Positions 52,928 to 61,274 of a stretch of 64,000 nucleotides of DNA are shown piece by piece (the first letter of the stretch is position 1; every line of letters starts with the position of its first letter). The translations under genes were made by a program, and so were the position numbers. The notes beneath the pieces are model-generated. The model saw nothing but the letters and a program-made list of their open reading frames with translations, had not been told where the DNA came from and did no database searches. The stretch comes from Pseudomonas nitroreducens NBRC 12694 (GTDB lineage Bacteria > Pseudomonadota > Gammaproteobacteria > Pseudomonadales > Pseudomonadaceae), in NCBI RefSeq assembly GCF_002091755.1, contig NZ_BDAI01000002.1, forward strand, positions 372,001 through 436,000, written 5' to 3'.

Positions 52928-54679
52928 TCAAGCCGCCTCGCTCTTCACCCGTAGTTTCTCGTAAGCCTGCTGCTCGTCCTCATCGAGCGCGATCACATAG
53001 GGCTCGATGGGCTTCTTGAAGCTGGTCATCTCGCCGTCGTCGCCCTTCTTCAGGTGCGCATGGCAGAACCAGTCGGCGTCGTTGCGCAGCGGGTAGTCGA
53101 CGCGATGGTGGTACAGGCCCCAGCGGCTCTCGGTACGGAACAGCGACGCGCGGGCGGCCATCTCGGCGCAGTCGCGGATCACGCTGACTTCCATGGCGCG
53201 CATCAGCTCGTGGGGGGTGTTGGCCTTGAGCTGGTCGAGGTCGCGGGCGATCTCGGCGAAGCGCTGCAGGCCGATCTCCATCTTCCTGGTCACCTTGGGC
53301 GGCTGCAGGTAGTCGTTGACCATGCGCCGCAGCTTGTACTCCACCTGTGCTGGCGGCAGGCCGTGCTCGCGCTTCAAAGGGGCGAAGACGCGTTCACGCT
53401 CGCGCTCCACCTGGGCGCTATCGACTTCGCTGAACTCGCGGTCGGCCACGTATTGCGCGGCATTGGCCCCGGCGAACCAGCCGTAGGTGAAGGCGCCGAG
53501 CATGTAGTTGTGCGGCACGGCAGCCATGTCGCCGGCCGAGTACAGGCCCTTGACGCTGGTCTCGGCCTTCTCGTTGACCCACACGCCCGAGGCCGAATGG
53601 CCGGAGCAGAAACCGATCTCGGAGATATGCATCTCCACCATCTGCTGGCGGTAGTCGGTGCCACGGTTGGCGTGGAACTGGCCACGGCTGGGGCGTTCGT
53701 TGCTGTGGAGGATTTCCTCGATGGTCTGGATGGTTTCCTCGGCCAGGTGGTCGAGCTTGAGGAATACCGGACCGTTGCCGCCTTCGAGCTCCTGGTGGAA
53801 CTCCCACATCATCTGGCCGCTCCAGTAGTCGCACTCGATGAAGCGCTCGCCCTTGCTGTTGGCCGTATAGCCACCCAGCGGGCCGGTGACGTAGGCGCAG
53901 GCCGGGCCGTTGTAGTCCTTGATCAGCGGGTTGATCTGGAAGCACTCCAGGTTCGAGAGCTCCGCGCCCGCGTGGTAGGCCATGGCGTAGCCGTCGCCGG
54001 CATTGGTGGGGTTCTCGTAGGTGCCCATCAGGTAGCCGGACGAGGGCAGGCCCAGGCGGCCGGCGGCGCCGCAGGCGAGGACCACGGCCTTGGCGCGGAT
54101 CACCTGGAACTGCGCGGTACGGCAGTCGAAGCCGAGCAGGCCGTTGACCGCGCCTTCTTCGTCGGTGAGCAGGCGGGTCACCACCAGGCGGTTGGTGATC
54201 TCGATGCGGGCGCGCTTGAGCTGGCGGTACAGCACCTTCTTGATGTCGTGGCCTTCGGGCATGGGCAGCACGTAGGCGCCCATGTGGTGGACCTTCTTCA
54301 CCGCGTAGTCGCCGACCTCGTCCTTCTCGAACTTCACGCCCCAGCGGTCCAGTTGCTGCAGGGTCTCGAAGCTGTGGGTGGCATAGGCGTAGACCGCCGC
54401 CTGGTTGACGATGCCATCGTTGGCGACGGTGATTTCCTTGGTGTACTGCTCAGGCGTGGCGTGGCCGGGAATGATGGCGTTGTTCAGCCCGTCCATGCCC
54501 ATGCTGATGGCGCCGCTGCGCTTGACGTTGGCCTTGTCCACCAGCAGCACGCGCAGCTCGCGGTTGGCTTCCTTGGCCTTGATCGCCGCCATGGGGCCGG
54601 CGGTGCCGCCGCCGATCACCACGATGTCGTAGGCGAGTTCCTTGTCCTCGGGGATCTGGGAGAGATCGAACTGGGTCAT
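52928..54679 (-). CDS. FAD-dependent oxidoreductase, fumarate reductase/AprA (AsfA-like) family
   Basis: 583 residues from the ATG at 54679. The Rossmann motif is GGGTAG (23-28) in YDIVVIGGGTAGPMAAIKA, followed by the FAD-binding RSGAISMGMDGLNNAIIPG and the late GLYSAGDMAAVPHNYMLGAFTYGWFAGANAA. The long helical C-terminal domain (LKREHGLPPAQVEYKLRRMVNDYLQPP and RTESRWGLYHHRVDYPLRND) is that of adenylylsulfate reductase alpha and the AsfA group rather than succinate dehydrogenase. With the small ferredoxin it may provide reducing power for, or directly take part in, desulfonation. Its start overlaps the GntR stop by ATGA. Confidence 0.87.
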   Translation of the reverse strand: MTQFDLSQIPEDKELAYDIVVIGGGTAGPMAAIKAKEANRELRVLLVDKANVKRSGAISMGMDGLNNAIIPGHATPEQYTKEITVANDGIVNQAAVYAYATHSFETLQQLDRWGVKFEKDEVGDYAVKKVHHMGAYVLPMPEGHDIKKVLYRQLKRARIEITNRLVVTRLLTDEEGAVNGLLGFDCRTAQFQVIRAKAVVLACGAAGRLGLPSSGYLMGTYENPTNAGDGYAMAYHAGAELSNLECFQINPLIKDYNGPACAYVTGPLGGYTANSKGERFIECDYWSGQMMWEFHQELEGGNGPVFLKLDHLAEETIQTIEEILHSNERPSRGQFHANRGTDYRQQMVEMHISEIGFCSGHSASGVWVNEKAETSVKGLYSAGDMAAVPHNYMLGAFTYGWFAGANAAQYVADREFSEVDSAQVERERERVFAPLKREHGLPPAQVEYKLRRMVNDYLQPPKVTRKMEIGLQRFAEIARDLDQLKANTPHELMRAMEVSVIRDCAEMAARASLFRTESRWGLYHHRVDYPLRNDADWFCHAHLKKGDDGEMTSFKKPIEPYVIALDEDEQQAYEKLRVKSEAA

Positions 54680-55425
54680 TGGTGCGGTCCCTTGTGGCGG
54701 TCGATGCGCAGGCGGTACTGGAAGGCGTCGCCGCGGTAGTAAAGGTGTTCGTAGTCCAGCGGTGCGCCGTCGGCGGTGTGGGTCAGGCGTTCGATGCGCA
54801 TCACCGGCGAGCCTTCTTCCACCTCCAGCGCGCGGGCCAGTTCGGCATCGGCGAGGATGGCGTCGATGGCGAGGTCGGCGTGGCCCAGGGGCAGGGCGCA
54901 GTCGTTCTCCAGGATCAGGAAGATGTCGCGGCTGACCAGGTCGGCCTTTTCCAGCCGCTTGCCAACGGCCTCCGGCATCCAGGTGATTTCCAGCGACACC
55001 AGCTCGCGGTTGACCAGGCGGGCACGCTTGATCTGCACCACGTTCTCGCCCTCGGCGACTTGCAGACGGGCGGCAACCTGGGCGTTGGCGGGCACGGTCT
55101 TGAAGCTGCGCAGGCGGTTGATCACCTCGTAGCCGCGCTGGGTCATGGATTCGCCCAGGCCTTGCAGGGTGCTGACGTTCTGGAAGGCCTTGGGCTTGGC
55201 GACGAAGGTGCCCTTGCCGTGAATCTTGAAGATCAGCCCTTCCTTCTGCAGGTCGCCCAGCGCCTGGCGCACGGTAATCCGGCTGACCTCGAAGGCCTTG
55301 CCCAACTCGGCCTCGGACGGCATGCGGCTGAGCGGCGGATAGGTGCCGTCGAGGATGCGCGTGCGGAGGATTTCCTTCAGCTGGCTGTACAGGGGAACGG
55401 GGGAGAGGGGGAGTAGTTCGGCCAT
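54676..55425 (-). CDS. GntR-family transcriptional regulator (HutC subfamily)
   Basis: 249 residues. The winged helix reads LYSQLKEILRTRILDGTYPPLSRMPSEAELGKAFEVSRITVRQALGDLQKEGLIFKIHGKGTF; the C-terminal UTRA domain (EGENVVQIKRARLVNRELVSLEITWMP, GAPLDYEHLYYRGDAFQYRLRIDR) binds an effector. It leads the flavoprotein operon, with an ATGA overlap. A 14-bp palindrome (55430-55443) lies between its promoter and its ATG, so it very probably represses itself and the genes after it. GntR control differs from the LysR control described for asf genes. Confidence 0.9.
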   Translation of the reverse strand: MAELLPLSPVPLYSQLKEILRTRILDGTYPPLSRMPSEAELGKAFEVSRITVRQALGDLQKEGLIFKIHGKGTFVAKPKAFQNVSTLQGLGESMTQRGYEVINRLRSFKTVPANAQVAARLQVAEGENVVQIKRARLVNRELVSLEITWMPEAVGKRLEKADLVSRDIFLILENDCALPLGHADLAIDAILADAELARALEVEEGSPVMRIERLTHTADGAPLDYEHLYYRGDAFQYRLRIDRHKGPHQ

Positions 55426-55429
55426 AGTT

Positions 55430-55443
55430 CATAACTTGTTATG
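55430..55443. promoter_or_regulatory. GntR/HutC operator candidate
   Basis: CATAAC-TT-GTTATG is a perfect inverted repeat with 6-bp arms, five bases upstream of the regulator ATG and directly after the predicted transcription start. The AT-rich dyad is of the size bound by HutC-type regulators. Confidence 0.65.
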
Positions 55444-55456
55444 ACGAGTTGCCGAA

Positions 55457-55486
55457 ACTATAAAAGGAATAGCTGATTCAGGACAA
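55457..55486 (-). promoter_or_regulatory. Promoter of the GntR-AsfA operon
   Basis: On the minus strand TTGTCC (55486-55481) and TATAGT (55462-55457) are spaced 18 bases apart. Transcription from about 55450 would run straight through the operator at 55430-55443. Confidence 0.6.
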
Positions 55487-55544
55487 GAAACGATTTCGCA
55501 TAAGCATAGAAAGCGCCGTCAGCAGGGGTATCTCAGGTTTTTTT

Positions 55545-55621
55545 GTAGGAGCGAGCTTGCTCGCGAACTGCCTGAGGCCAGAGCGCCCGGGTAATCCGTT
55601 CGCGAGCAAGCTCGCTCCTAC
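55545..55621. repeat. REPIN: inverted pair of REP sequences
   Basis: GTAGGAGCGAGCTTGCTCGC from 55545 and its reverse complement ending at 55621, around 30 variable bases. It separates the dioxygenase genes from the GntR promoter, and a TTTTTTT run precedes the left arm. Confidence 0.85.
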
Positions 55622-55673
55622 AGGGTCAAAAGCCCTTGCGCGGAGATTTCCGCCCCATAGGGCGGACATAACC

Positions 55674-56564
55674 TCAGAACGGCCGGCTGCCAGACAGGCT
55701 GATGCGCTTCAAACGGCGCTTCTCGCTGGCCGGGAAGGCGTTGCGACCATGCAGCACGGCCTGGTTGTCCCACCAGACGATGTCGCCCACCGACCATTTG
55801 TGGCTGTAGATCAACTCGGGCTTCTGCAGGTGTTCGCGCAGCCGCTCGACCAGTGCGGCCCCTTGCACGGGATCGGCACCGGGGATTTCAACCTCGGTGT
55901 GCACGGAGAGGAACAGCACGCGCTTGCCGTTTTCCGGATGGGTGCGCACCAGTGGATGCTCGGTGCCCTGGATGGGCTCGATGTCCGGGGTGCGGTAGCG
56001 CACGAAGGTGCCGTTGTAGCCGCCGCTCTTCAGGCGGATGAACGGGTTGTAGTTGATCAGGCGCAATGGGTCGATCTCGGCGCGGGTCGCCTCATCCAGT
56101 GTCTCGTAGGCGCGGGCGAGGTTGGTGAACTGGGTTTCTCCGCCGGTCCTGGGTACCTCCAGGGCGTAGAGGAAGGAGCCGGAGGAGGGCACCGGCGTCC
56201 ATTGGTGGTCGACGTGGGCCGGCAGGGCGAAGTTGCCCAGTTCACCGTCCTCGGTGTTGGCCACCTTGACGATGTCCGGGGCCTTGCCGTCTGCACCGGA
56301 GGACAGCACGGGCACATCTGCCGGCGGCTGGAACACCGCGCCGAACAGCGTGGCGAAGCGCAGGTATTGCTTATCGTCCAGGTCCTGGTTCTTGAAGATC
56401 AGGATGTGGTGCTCGCGGTGGGCCTGCTTGATCGCCAGGATCTGTTCCGGGGGCAGCGGCTCGCGGGCGTCTAGACCACGCACTTCGGCGCCCAGCGGGG
56501 CGTCGAGGGGGACGATGGCGAAGGGTTCGGGGGTGGGTTGTTGTACGGCGTTGGATTGGGTCAT
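55674..56564 (-). CDS. TauD/TfdA-family Fe(II)/2-oxoglutarate dioxygenase
   Basis: 296 residues from the ATG at 56564 (MTQSNAVQQPTPEPF). The iron facial triad begins with His-117 and Asp-119 (PAHVDHQW) and ends with the His of WWDNQAVLHGRN; the Arg of EKRRLKRISLSG anchors 2-oxoglutarate. Enzymes of this family oxidise the carbon next to the sulfonate or sulfate ester and release sulfite or sulfate. The HVDHQW variant differs from WHTD of TauD and resembles the 2,4-D/TfdA-like group, so the substrate may not be taurine. Second of two dioxygenase genes. Confidence 0.9.
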   Translation of the reverse strand: MTQSNAVQQPTPEPFAIVPLDAPLGAEVRGLDAREPLPPEQILAIKQAHREHHILIFKNQDLDDKQYLRFATLFGAVFQPPADVPVLSSGADGKAPDIVKVANTEDGELGNFALPAHVDHQWTPVPSSGSFLYALEVPRTGGETQFTNLARAYETLDEATRAEIDPLRLINYNPFIRLKSGGYNGTFVRYRTPDIEPIQGTEHPLVRTHPENGKRVLFLSVHTEVEIPGADPVQGAALVERLREHLQKPELIYSHKWSVGDIVWWDNQAVLHGRNAFPASEKRRLKRISLSGSRPF

Positions 56565-56589
56565 CTCGAGAATCCTGAGTTTGGGGCTT

Positions 56590-56700
56590 CCCTCACCCCA
56601 ACCCTCTCCCGGAGGGAGAGGGGGCAGTCCGATGCAGCGGGTCATCCCGTTGCGCCGATCTACTCCCTCTCCCCCTGGGAGAGGGCGGGGGTGAGGGGCT
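56590..56700. repeat. Inverted pair of CCCTCACCCC/GGGGTGAGGG-type repeats
   Basis: CCCTCACCCCAACCCTCTCC (from 56590) and a reverse-complement relative ending GGGGGTGAGGGG (to 56699) flank about 40 bases. The element fills the gap between the two dioxygenase genes and could form a strong hairpin in the shared transcript. Confidence 0.65.
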
Positions 56701-56712
56701 TTGGGGAAAGGC

Positions 56713-57618
56713 TCAAACCTTCTTGATTGTCCGGCTGCGTTGCCCATCGATACCCACCGGCACTTCGCCGCTGAGCGTCACGCGGCGCACGATGCGCGGC
56801 TGGGTGCCGTAGTCGTCGACGGCATAGTGCTGGGTCGCGCGGTTGTCCCAGATGGCCACGTCGCCCGGCTGCCAGCGCCAGCGCACGGTGTTTTCCAGGC
56901 GGGTGACGTGGCTCTGCAGCACGGCGAACAGGTGCGCCGAGTCGTGCTGCGACAGGCCCTTCAGGCGCTTGACGAAGTGCCCGAGCAGCAGCGTCTTCTC
57001 GCCGCTGATGGGATGCACGCGCACTACCGGGTGCTCGGTCTCGTAGACGGTGGAGGTGAACACCTTGCGGTATTCCTCCAGGCGCGCCGGGTCGACGTTC
57101 GGGCGCACGCTGGCATAGTCGTATTCGTTGCTGTGCACGGCCCAGAGCGAGTCGGCCAGCGCCTTCAGCTCCGGCGTCAGGTCGTCGTAGGCGGTGGCGG
57201 TATTGGCCCAGACGGTATCGCCGCCAGACTCCGGTGCCACCACGTTGCGCAGGATCGACGCCTTGGGATAAGCGTCGACGAAGGTCACGTCGGTGTGCCA
57301 GGAGTTGGCGCGGCGGCCCTGGGCGCCGTCCAGCTCCAGCAGGTAATGGGTGCCTTCCTGTACCGGCACGGTGGGGTGCGCCACCGGCTCGCCGAGCAGC
57401 TTGGCGAAGGCTTCCTGGCCCTGGTCGTCGAGCTGGGTCTGGCCACGGAAGAAGATCACCTTGTGCTGCACCAGCGCAGCCTGGATGGCCTCGATGGTGG
57501 CGGCGTCGAGATCGCCGGAAAGCGTGACGCCGCGAATTTCCGCGCCGATGCGGCCGGCTACCGGGTGGATGTCCAGGTGTACCAGGTCTTGCTGAATGGC
57601 TTGTGCTGCAGTGCTCAT
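56713..57618 (-). CDS. TauD/AtsK-family 2-oxoglutarate dioxygenase
   Basis: 301 residues from the ATG at 57618, preceded by AAGAGGACG. Iron ligands are His-108 and Asp-110 (SWHTDVTF), and the distal His of WDNRATQHYAVDDY; the 2-oxoglutarate Arg is in QPRIVRRVTLSG. The pattern NSWHTDVTF...PPKASILR-like region and NTATAYDDL is that of TauD and of the alkylsulfatase AtsK. It should free sulfite or sulfate from taurine-like sulfonates or alkyl sulfate esters. It lies 57 bases after the TonB receptor. Confidence 0.92.
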   Translation of the reverse strand: MSTAAQAIQQDLVHLDIHPVAGRIGAEIRGVTLSGDLDAATIEAIQAALVQHKVIFFRGQTQLDDQGQEAFAKLLGEPVAHPTVPVQEGTHYLLELDGAQGRRANSWHTDVTFVDAYPKASILRNVVAPESGGDTVWANTATAYDDLTPELKALADSLWAVHSNEYDYASVRPNVDPARLEEYRKVFTSTVYETEHPVVRVHPISGEKTLLLGHFVKRLKGLSQHDSAHLFAVLQSHVTRLENTVRWRWQPGDVAIWDNRATQHYAVDDYGTQPRIVRRVTLSGEVPVGIDGQRSRTIKKV

Positions 57619-57675
57619 CTCATCGTCCTCTTGCTGTGGCAATAGCGCCGCGCCCGGGAGCGCGGCGGATGGGGG

Positions 57676-60045
57676 TCAGAAGTCGTAACGGACCGACGCG
57701 CCCAGGGTCCGCGGCTGCCCCACCGAGGCGGTGTAGGAGCCGTTGATGCTGGCGAAGGCGGCCAGGTAGTAGTCCTTGTCGAAGGCGTTCTTCAGCCAGA
57801 CCGAGGCGTCCAGCTGGCCGTCGCCGAGGTCCTTGCGCAGGCCGACGGAGAAGTTCGCCAGGCCGTAGCCGTCGATCTTCGAGAGGTCGGAGTTGTCCAG
57901 CGTGCCCTCGGCCTCGGAGCGGTAGGAGTAGCTGCCGGTCACGTACGGGCGGATGCCGTCGTCGAGGTTCCAGGCGTATTCGCCATTGAGGTTGGCGATC
58001 CATTTCGAGGCGCCGACCACGCGTTGCCCGGTGAGGTCGCAAGTGGCGGGCGCGCCGGGCTGGGTGGAGATTTCCGCCGGGCACGGGGCGTCCTTGAACG
58101 ACAGGTAGGTGACGTCGTTGTAGGAACCGTTGAAGTTCAGCGTCAGGCCGCGAATGGGCAGTGCGGTGGCCTCGAATTCCAGGCCGCGCGAACGCACGCT
58201 GCCGGCGTTGGAGAGCACCGAGACCAGCTGGGTCGAACCCGGCGGCTGGTACAGCGTGGTCGCCTGGTAGCCATGGATGCCGGTCCAGAAGAGGTTGGTG
58301 TTGAGTTGCAGGCGGTTGTCGAACAGGGTGGTCTTGATCCCCAGTTCGGCGTCGTTGGCGCGCTCCGGGCCGACCAGCAGGGAGTCGGCGCCGGCCGTTG
58401 GCGCACTGGCCACGGCCAGGTTCACGCCCCCGGACTTCTCGCCGTGGGACAGCGAGGCATAACCGAGCAGGTCATCGGTGAACTGGTAGCTCAGGCTCAG
58501 CAGGGCCGAGGGCGCGAAGCTGTAGAGGCTGAGGTCGCCCGAGTCGTAGGCGCCCAACTGGTTGCGCCGAACCACTGCGCCGACGCCGGTTACCGGCGCG
58601 CCACCGACCGGGTCGAAGCGCTCGACCTTGGCGTCCTTCTCCTCGTAGGTGCCGCGCAGGCCGGCGGTGAAGTCCAGCTTGTCGGTGAGGTGCCAGGTGC
58701 CCTGGGCGAACAGCGCAAAGCTGTCGGTCTCGATCTTGCCGTTGGCCTTGGAGTAGGTGTTGTTCAGGGCGTTGAGGTTCGCCCCCAGCAGGTACGGGTC
58801 GGCCAGCGGGCCGTAGTCGGTGAAGGTCTTGTTGCCCAGGTTCTGGTTGAAGGCATAGGCGCCCAGCACGTAGTCGAAGAAGCCGCCGGTGGGCGAGGCC
58901 AGGCGGATTTCCTGGGAGAACTGGCGGTCGTGGACTTCCACGCCGGTGTTGTTGATCGCCGAGACGTTGAGCTGCTCGTCGTTGGCCGGGGTGAAGTGCC
59001 AGTAGCGATAGGCGCTGATGGAGGTCAGCTTGTAGCCGCCGTTGAGGTTCCAGTTGGCCTCCACCGAGCTGCCGCCCTGGTGCACGCTGACGTGCTGGCG
59101 GCTGTTGATGTTGACCTTGTGCCGGTCCGGATCGCGGATCGGCGAAGCGCCTACCGCGGCAGCACGCTGCCAGAAGCGGTCGGCGGCGCCATAGACCACC
59201 ATGCTGCCGTTGCTCGAATCCTCCTCGTTGTAGTCGTTGATCCAGCGCAGGTCGAAGTCCTCGCTGGGCTTGAACAGCAGTTGCCCGCGGATGCCCTGGC
59301 GCTCGCCGCCGTTCAGGTAGTTGTCGTCATGGACGTTCTTGATGTAGCCGTCGTCGCGGGTGCGGTAGGCGGACACGCGCCCGGCCAGGGTGTCGGTCAG
59401 CGCGCCGGAGACGGTGCCCTTGCCCTGGAAGTAGCCGTCCTGGCCACCGGAGACCTCGACGCTGCGCTCGGGGCTGAAGGTCGGGGCGCGGGTGCTGATG
59501 TTCAGCACGCCGGCCGTGGTGTTCTTGCCGAACAGGGTGCCTTGCGGGCCGCGCAGCAGTTCCAGCTGCTCGATGTCCAGCAGGTCGAACACCGCCATGC
59601 CTGGGCGGCCCAGGTAGACGTTGTCCAGGTAGACCCCCGCGCTGCCTTCCAGGCCGTCGCTGGCCGGGTTGTTGCCGATGCCGCGCACGGCGATGCTCGA
59701 CTGCCGCGCGTGGATGAAGGCGACGTTCACACTGGGCAGGATCTGCTGCAGGTCCTGCACCTTGTAGACGCGCTGGGTTTCCAGGGTTTCGCCGCCGACC
59801 ACGGTGATCGGCGTGGGCACCTTCTGCGAATCCTCCTCGCGGCGGCGGGCGGTGACTGTCACCTTGCCCAGGGTGGCATCGGCCTTGGCCGGCGCGGCGC
59901 TGACGGGCTTGCTGGTTTCGCCGGTGGTGCTGCCGTCCTCGGCTTCCTCGGCGAATGCCGGTAGCGCGCCGCCCAGGGCCAGCAGGACGATGGCGTAGCG
60001 CAGCCGGTGGAGTTTGAAGGGGAAGGGCAAATGTCTCGAAATCAT
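57676..60045 (-). CDS. TonB-dependent outer membrane receptor
   Basis: 789 residues with an AAGGA site before the ATG. After a signal peptide (YAIVLLALGGALPAFA) come a plug domain (KVTVTARRREEDSQKVPTPITVVGG, TLFGKNTTAGVLNISTRAPT) and a 22-strand barrel ending with Phe (LGASVRYDF). A TonB-box-like GKVTVTARR is present. The family members of this shape are often annotated for iron, but the dioxygenase, flavoprotein and sulfonate-ABC neighbours suggest that it imports a sulfonate or sulfate ester. No Fur box was seen upstream; two LysR-type palindromes were. Confidence 0.92.
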   Translation of the reverse strand: MISRHLPFPFKLHRLRYAIVLLALGGALPAFAEEAEDGSTTGETSKPVSAAPAKADATLGKVTVTARRREEDSQKVPTPITVVGGETLETQRVYKVQDLQQILPSVNVAFIHARQSSIAVRGIGNNPASDGLEGSAGVYLDNVYLGRPGMAVFDLLDIEQLELLRGPQGTLFGKNTTAGVLNISTRAPTFSPERSVEVSGGQDGYFQGKGTVSGALTDTLAGRVSAYRTRDDGYIKNVHDDNYLNGGERQGIRGQLLFKPSEDFDLRWINDYNEEDSSNGSMVVYGAADRFWQRAAAVGASPIRDPDRHKVNINSRQHVSVHQGGSSVEANWNLNGGYKLTSISAYRYWHFTPANDEQLNVSAINNTGVEVHDRQFSQEIRLASPTGGFFDYVLGAYAFNQNLGNKTFTDYGPLADPYLLGANLNALNNTYSKANGKIETDSFALFAQGTWHLTDKLDFTAGLRGTYEEKDAKVERFDPVGGAPVTGVGAVVRRNQLGAYDSGDLSLYSFAPSALLSLSYQFTDDLLGYASLSHGEKSGGVNLAVASAPTAGADSLLVGPERANDAELGIKTTLFDNRLQLNTNLFWTGIHGYQATTLYQPPGSTQLVSVLSNAGSVRSRGLEFEATALPIRGLTLNFNGSYNDVTYLSFKDAPCPAEISTQPGAPATCDLTGQRVVGASKWIANLNGEYAWNLDDGIRPYVTGSYSYRSEAEGTLDNSDLSKIDGYGLANFSVGLRKDLGDGQLDASVWLKNAFDKDYYLAAFASINGSYTASVGQPRTLGASVRYDF

Positions 60046-60353
60046 GCTGTGTCCTTATCTGCCGGCGCCAATCGCGGGCAAAACGGGGCCGCGCCACGCA
60101 GCAGTGGCGAACGACGTTTTCGGTGGGGTTGAAGCGGCTTCTGCTGTCAGCGACAGCGGGACAGGCACATTCGCGAAGAAAGGAGGGGCAAGGCTGACAT
60201 CGGGCGACTCCTGGTCTGAGCTATATTCTTAGTTCATAAAAGAATAGATGTTTGCTTTATTCTTCGTTGACGGAATAAGAGCTTGCATTTAAAACCAGCG
60301 CATAACGAGCGGCAAATGCCTTTGCCCACTATTTTCAATGCCGGAAATGCATC
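60046..60353. promoter_or_regulatory. Divergent control region of the TonB receptor and LysR genes
   Basis: 308 bases without a gene. An AT-rich core (60220-60300) holds two dyads: TATTCTT-N9-AAGAATA (60224-60246) and TTATTC-N10-GAATAA (60257-60278), with centres about 32 bases apart, close to three helical turns. This is the expected layout of LysR recognition and activation sites. The rest, on the receptor side, shows nothing notable. Confidence 0.6.
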
Positions 60354-61274
60354 ATGGATCTGCGCCAACTCCGCTACTTCATCGCCCTCAACGAACACCG
60401 CAGCTTCGTTCGCGCGGCCGACGCCATGGGCATTACCCAGCCGGCGTTCAGCCGCAGTATCCAGGGCCTGGAGCAGGAGCTGGGCTGCCGCCTGGTGGAC
60501 CGAGGCAGCAAGGACCTGCGGCCGACTCCCGAAGGCCAGGTGGTGCTGCAGCACGCGCTGAGCCTGGTGCAGGGCGCGAACAACCTGAGCCATGCGGTCG
60601 CGAGGCTGAACAAGCTGGATTCGGGCGAGTTGCGCTTCGGCAGCGGGCCGGCGCCTGCACAGAAGCTGGTGTCCGACGCGGTGTCGCGCTTCGTCCAGCG
60701 CTACCCGCGCATCCACATCCAGTTCGGCGTGGACAACTGGGAGCGCCTGGCGCGCAGCCTGAGCCGCGAGGAGATCGAATTCTTCGTCGCCGACATCCGC
60801 CATTTCGAAGCCGACCCGCACTTCCAGACCCGCGCACTGAAGCCGCGCAGCGGCCTGTTCTTCTGCCGCCAGGGGCATCCGCTGCTGGCCAAGGAAAGTC
60901 TCTCCACCAACGACATGTTTGCCTACCCGCTGGCTGCCACGCTGATCCCCCCCAGCGCGCGGAAGATGCTCGCCAACCTCAGCGGGAAGATCGACATCAC
61001 CACCAATGTGCAGTGCGAGGACATGGCCTCGCTGGTGCGCATCGTCAGCCAGACCGACGCCATCGGCATCGCCGTGGAGGAGGCGCTGAGCGAGCCCATG
61101 GCGCGCGGCGAACTGGTGCGCCTGCACTTCCGCAACCTGCCCAACAATGTCGATATTCTCCAGGCCCGTTGCGGCATCGTCACCCGCAGCGGCGACCGCC
61201 TCTCGGCAGCGGCGCGGGCAATGATCGAATTGCTGGTGGACCTCGACGCAGGAGTGGAGAGCGCGGTGGCGTGA
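60354..61274 (+). CDS. LysR-family transcriptional regulator
   Basis: 306 residues. The winged helix (DLRQLRYFIALNEHRSFVRAADAMGITQPAFSRSIQGLEQELGCRLVDR) is complete and the effector domain has the usual two lobes (FGSGPAPAQKLVSDAVSRFVQRYPRI; VRIVSQTDAIGIAVEEALSEP). Divergent from the TonB receptor, it probably activates the dioxygenase genes when preferred sulfur is scarce, as CysB/SftR/AsfR-type regulators do. The link to sulfur is from context. Confidence 0.9.
   Translation: MDLRQLRYFIALNEHRSFVRAADAMGITQPAFSRSIQGLEQELGCRLVDRGSKDLRPTPEGQVVLQHALSLVQGANNLSHAVARLNKLDSGELRFGSGPAPAQKLVSDAVSRFVQRYPRIHIQFGVDNWERLARSLSREEIEFFVADIRHFEADPHFQTRALKPRSGLFFCRQGHPLLAKESLSTNDMFAYPLAATLIPPSARKMLANLSGKIDITTNVQCEDMASLVRIVSQTDAIGIAVEEALSEPMARGELVRLHFRNLPNNVDILQARCGIVTRSGDRLSAAARAMIELLVDLDAGVESAVA

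Noticed and set aside
57646..57667. Terminator between the TonB receptor and dioxygenase genes
   Set aside because: CGCCGCGC/GCGCGGCG can pair but no T run follows on the minus strand; could at most attenuate.
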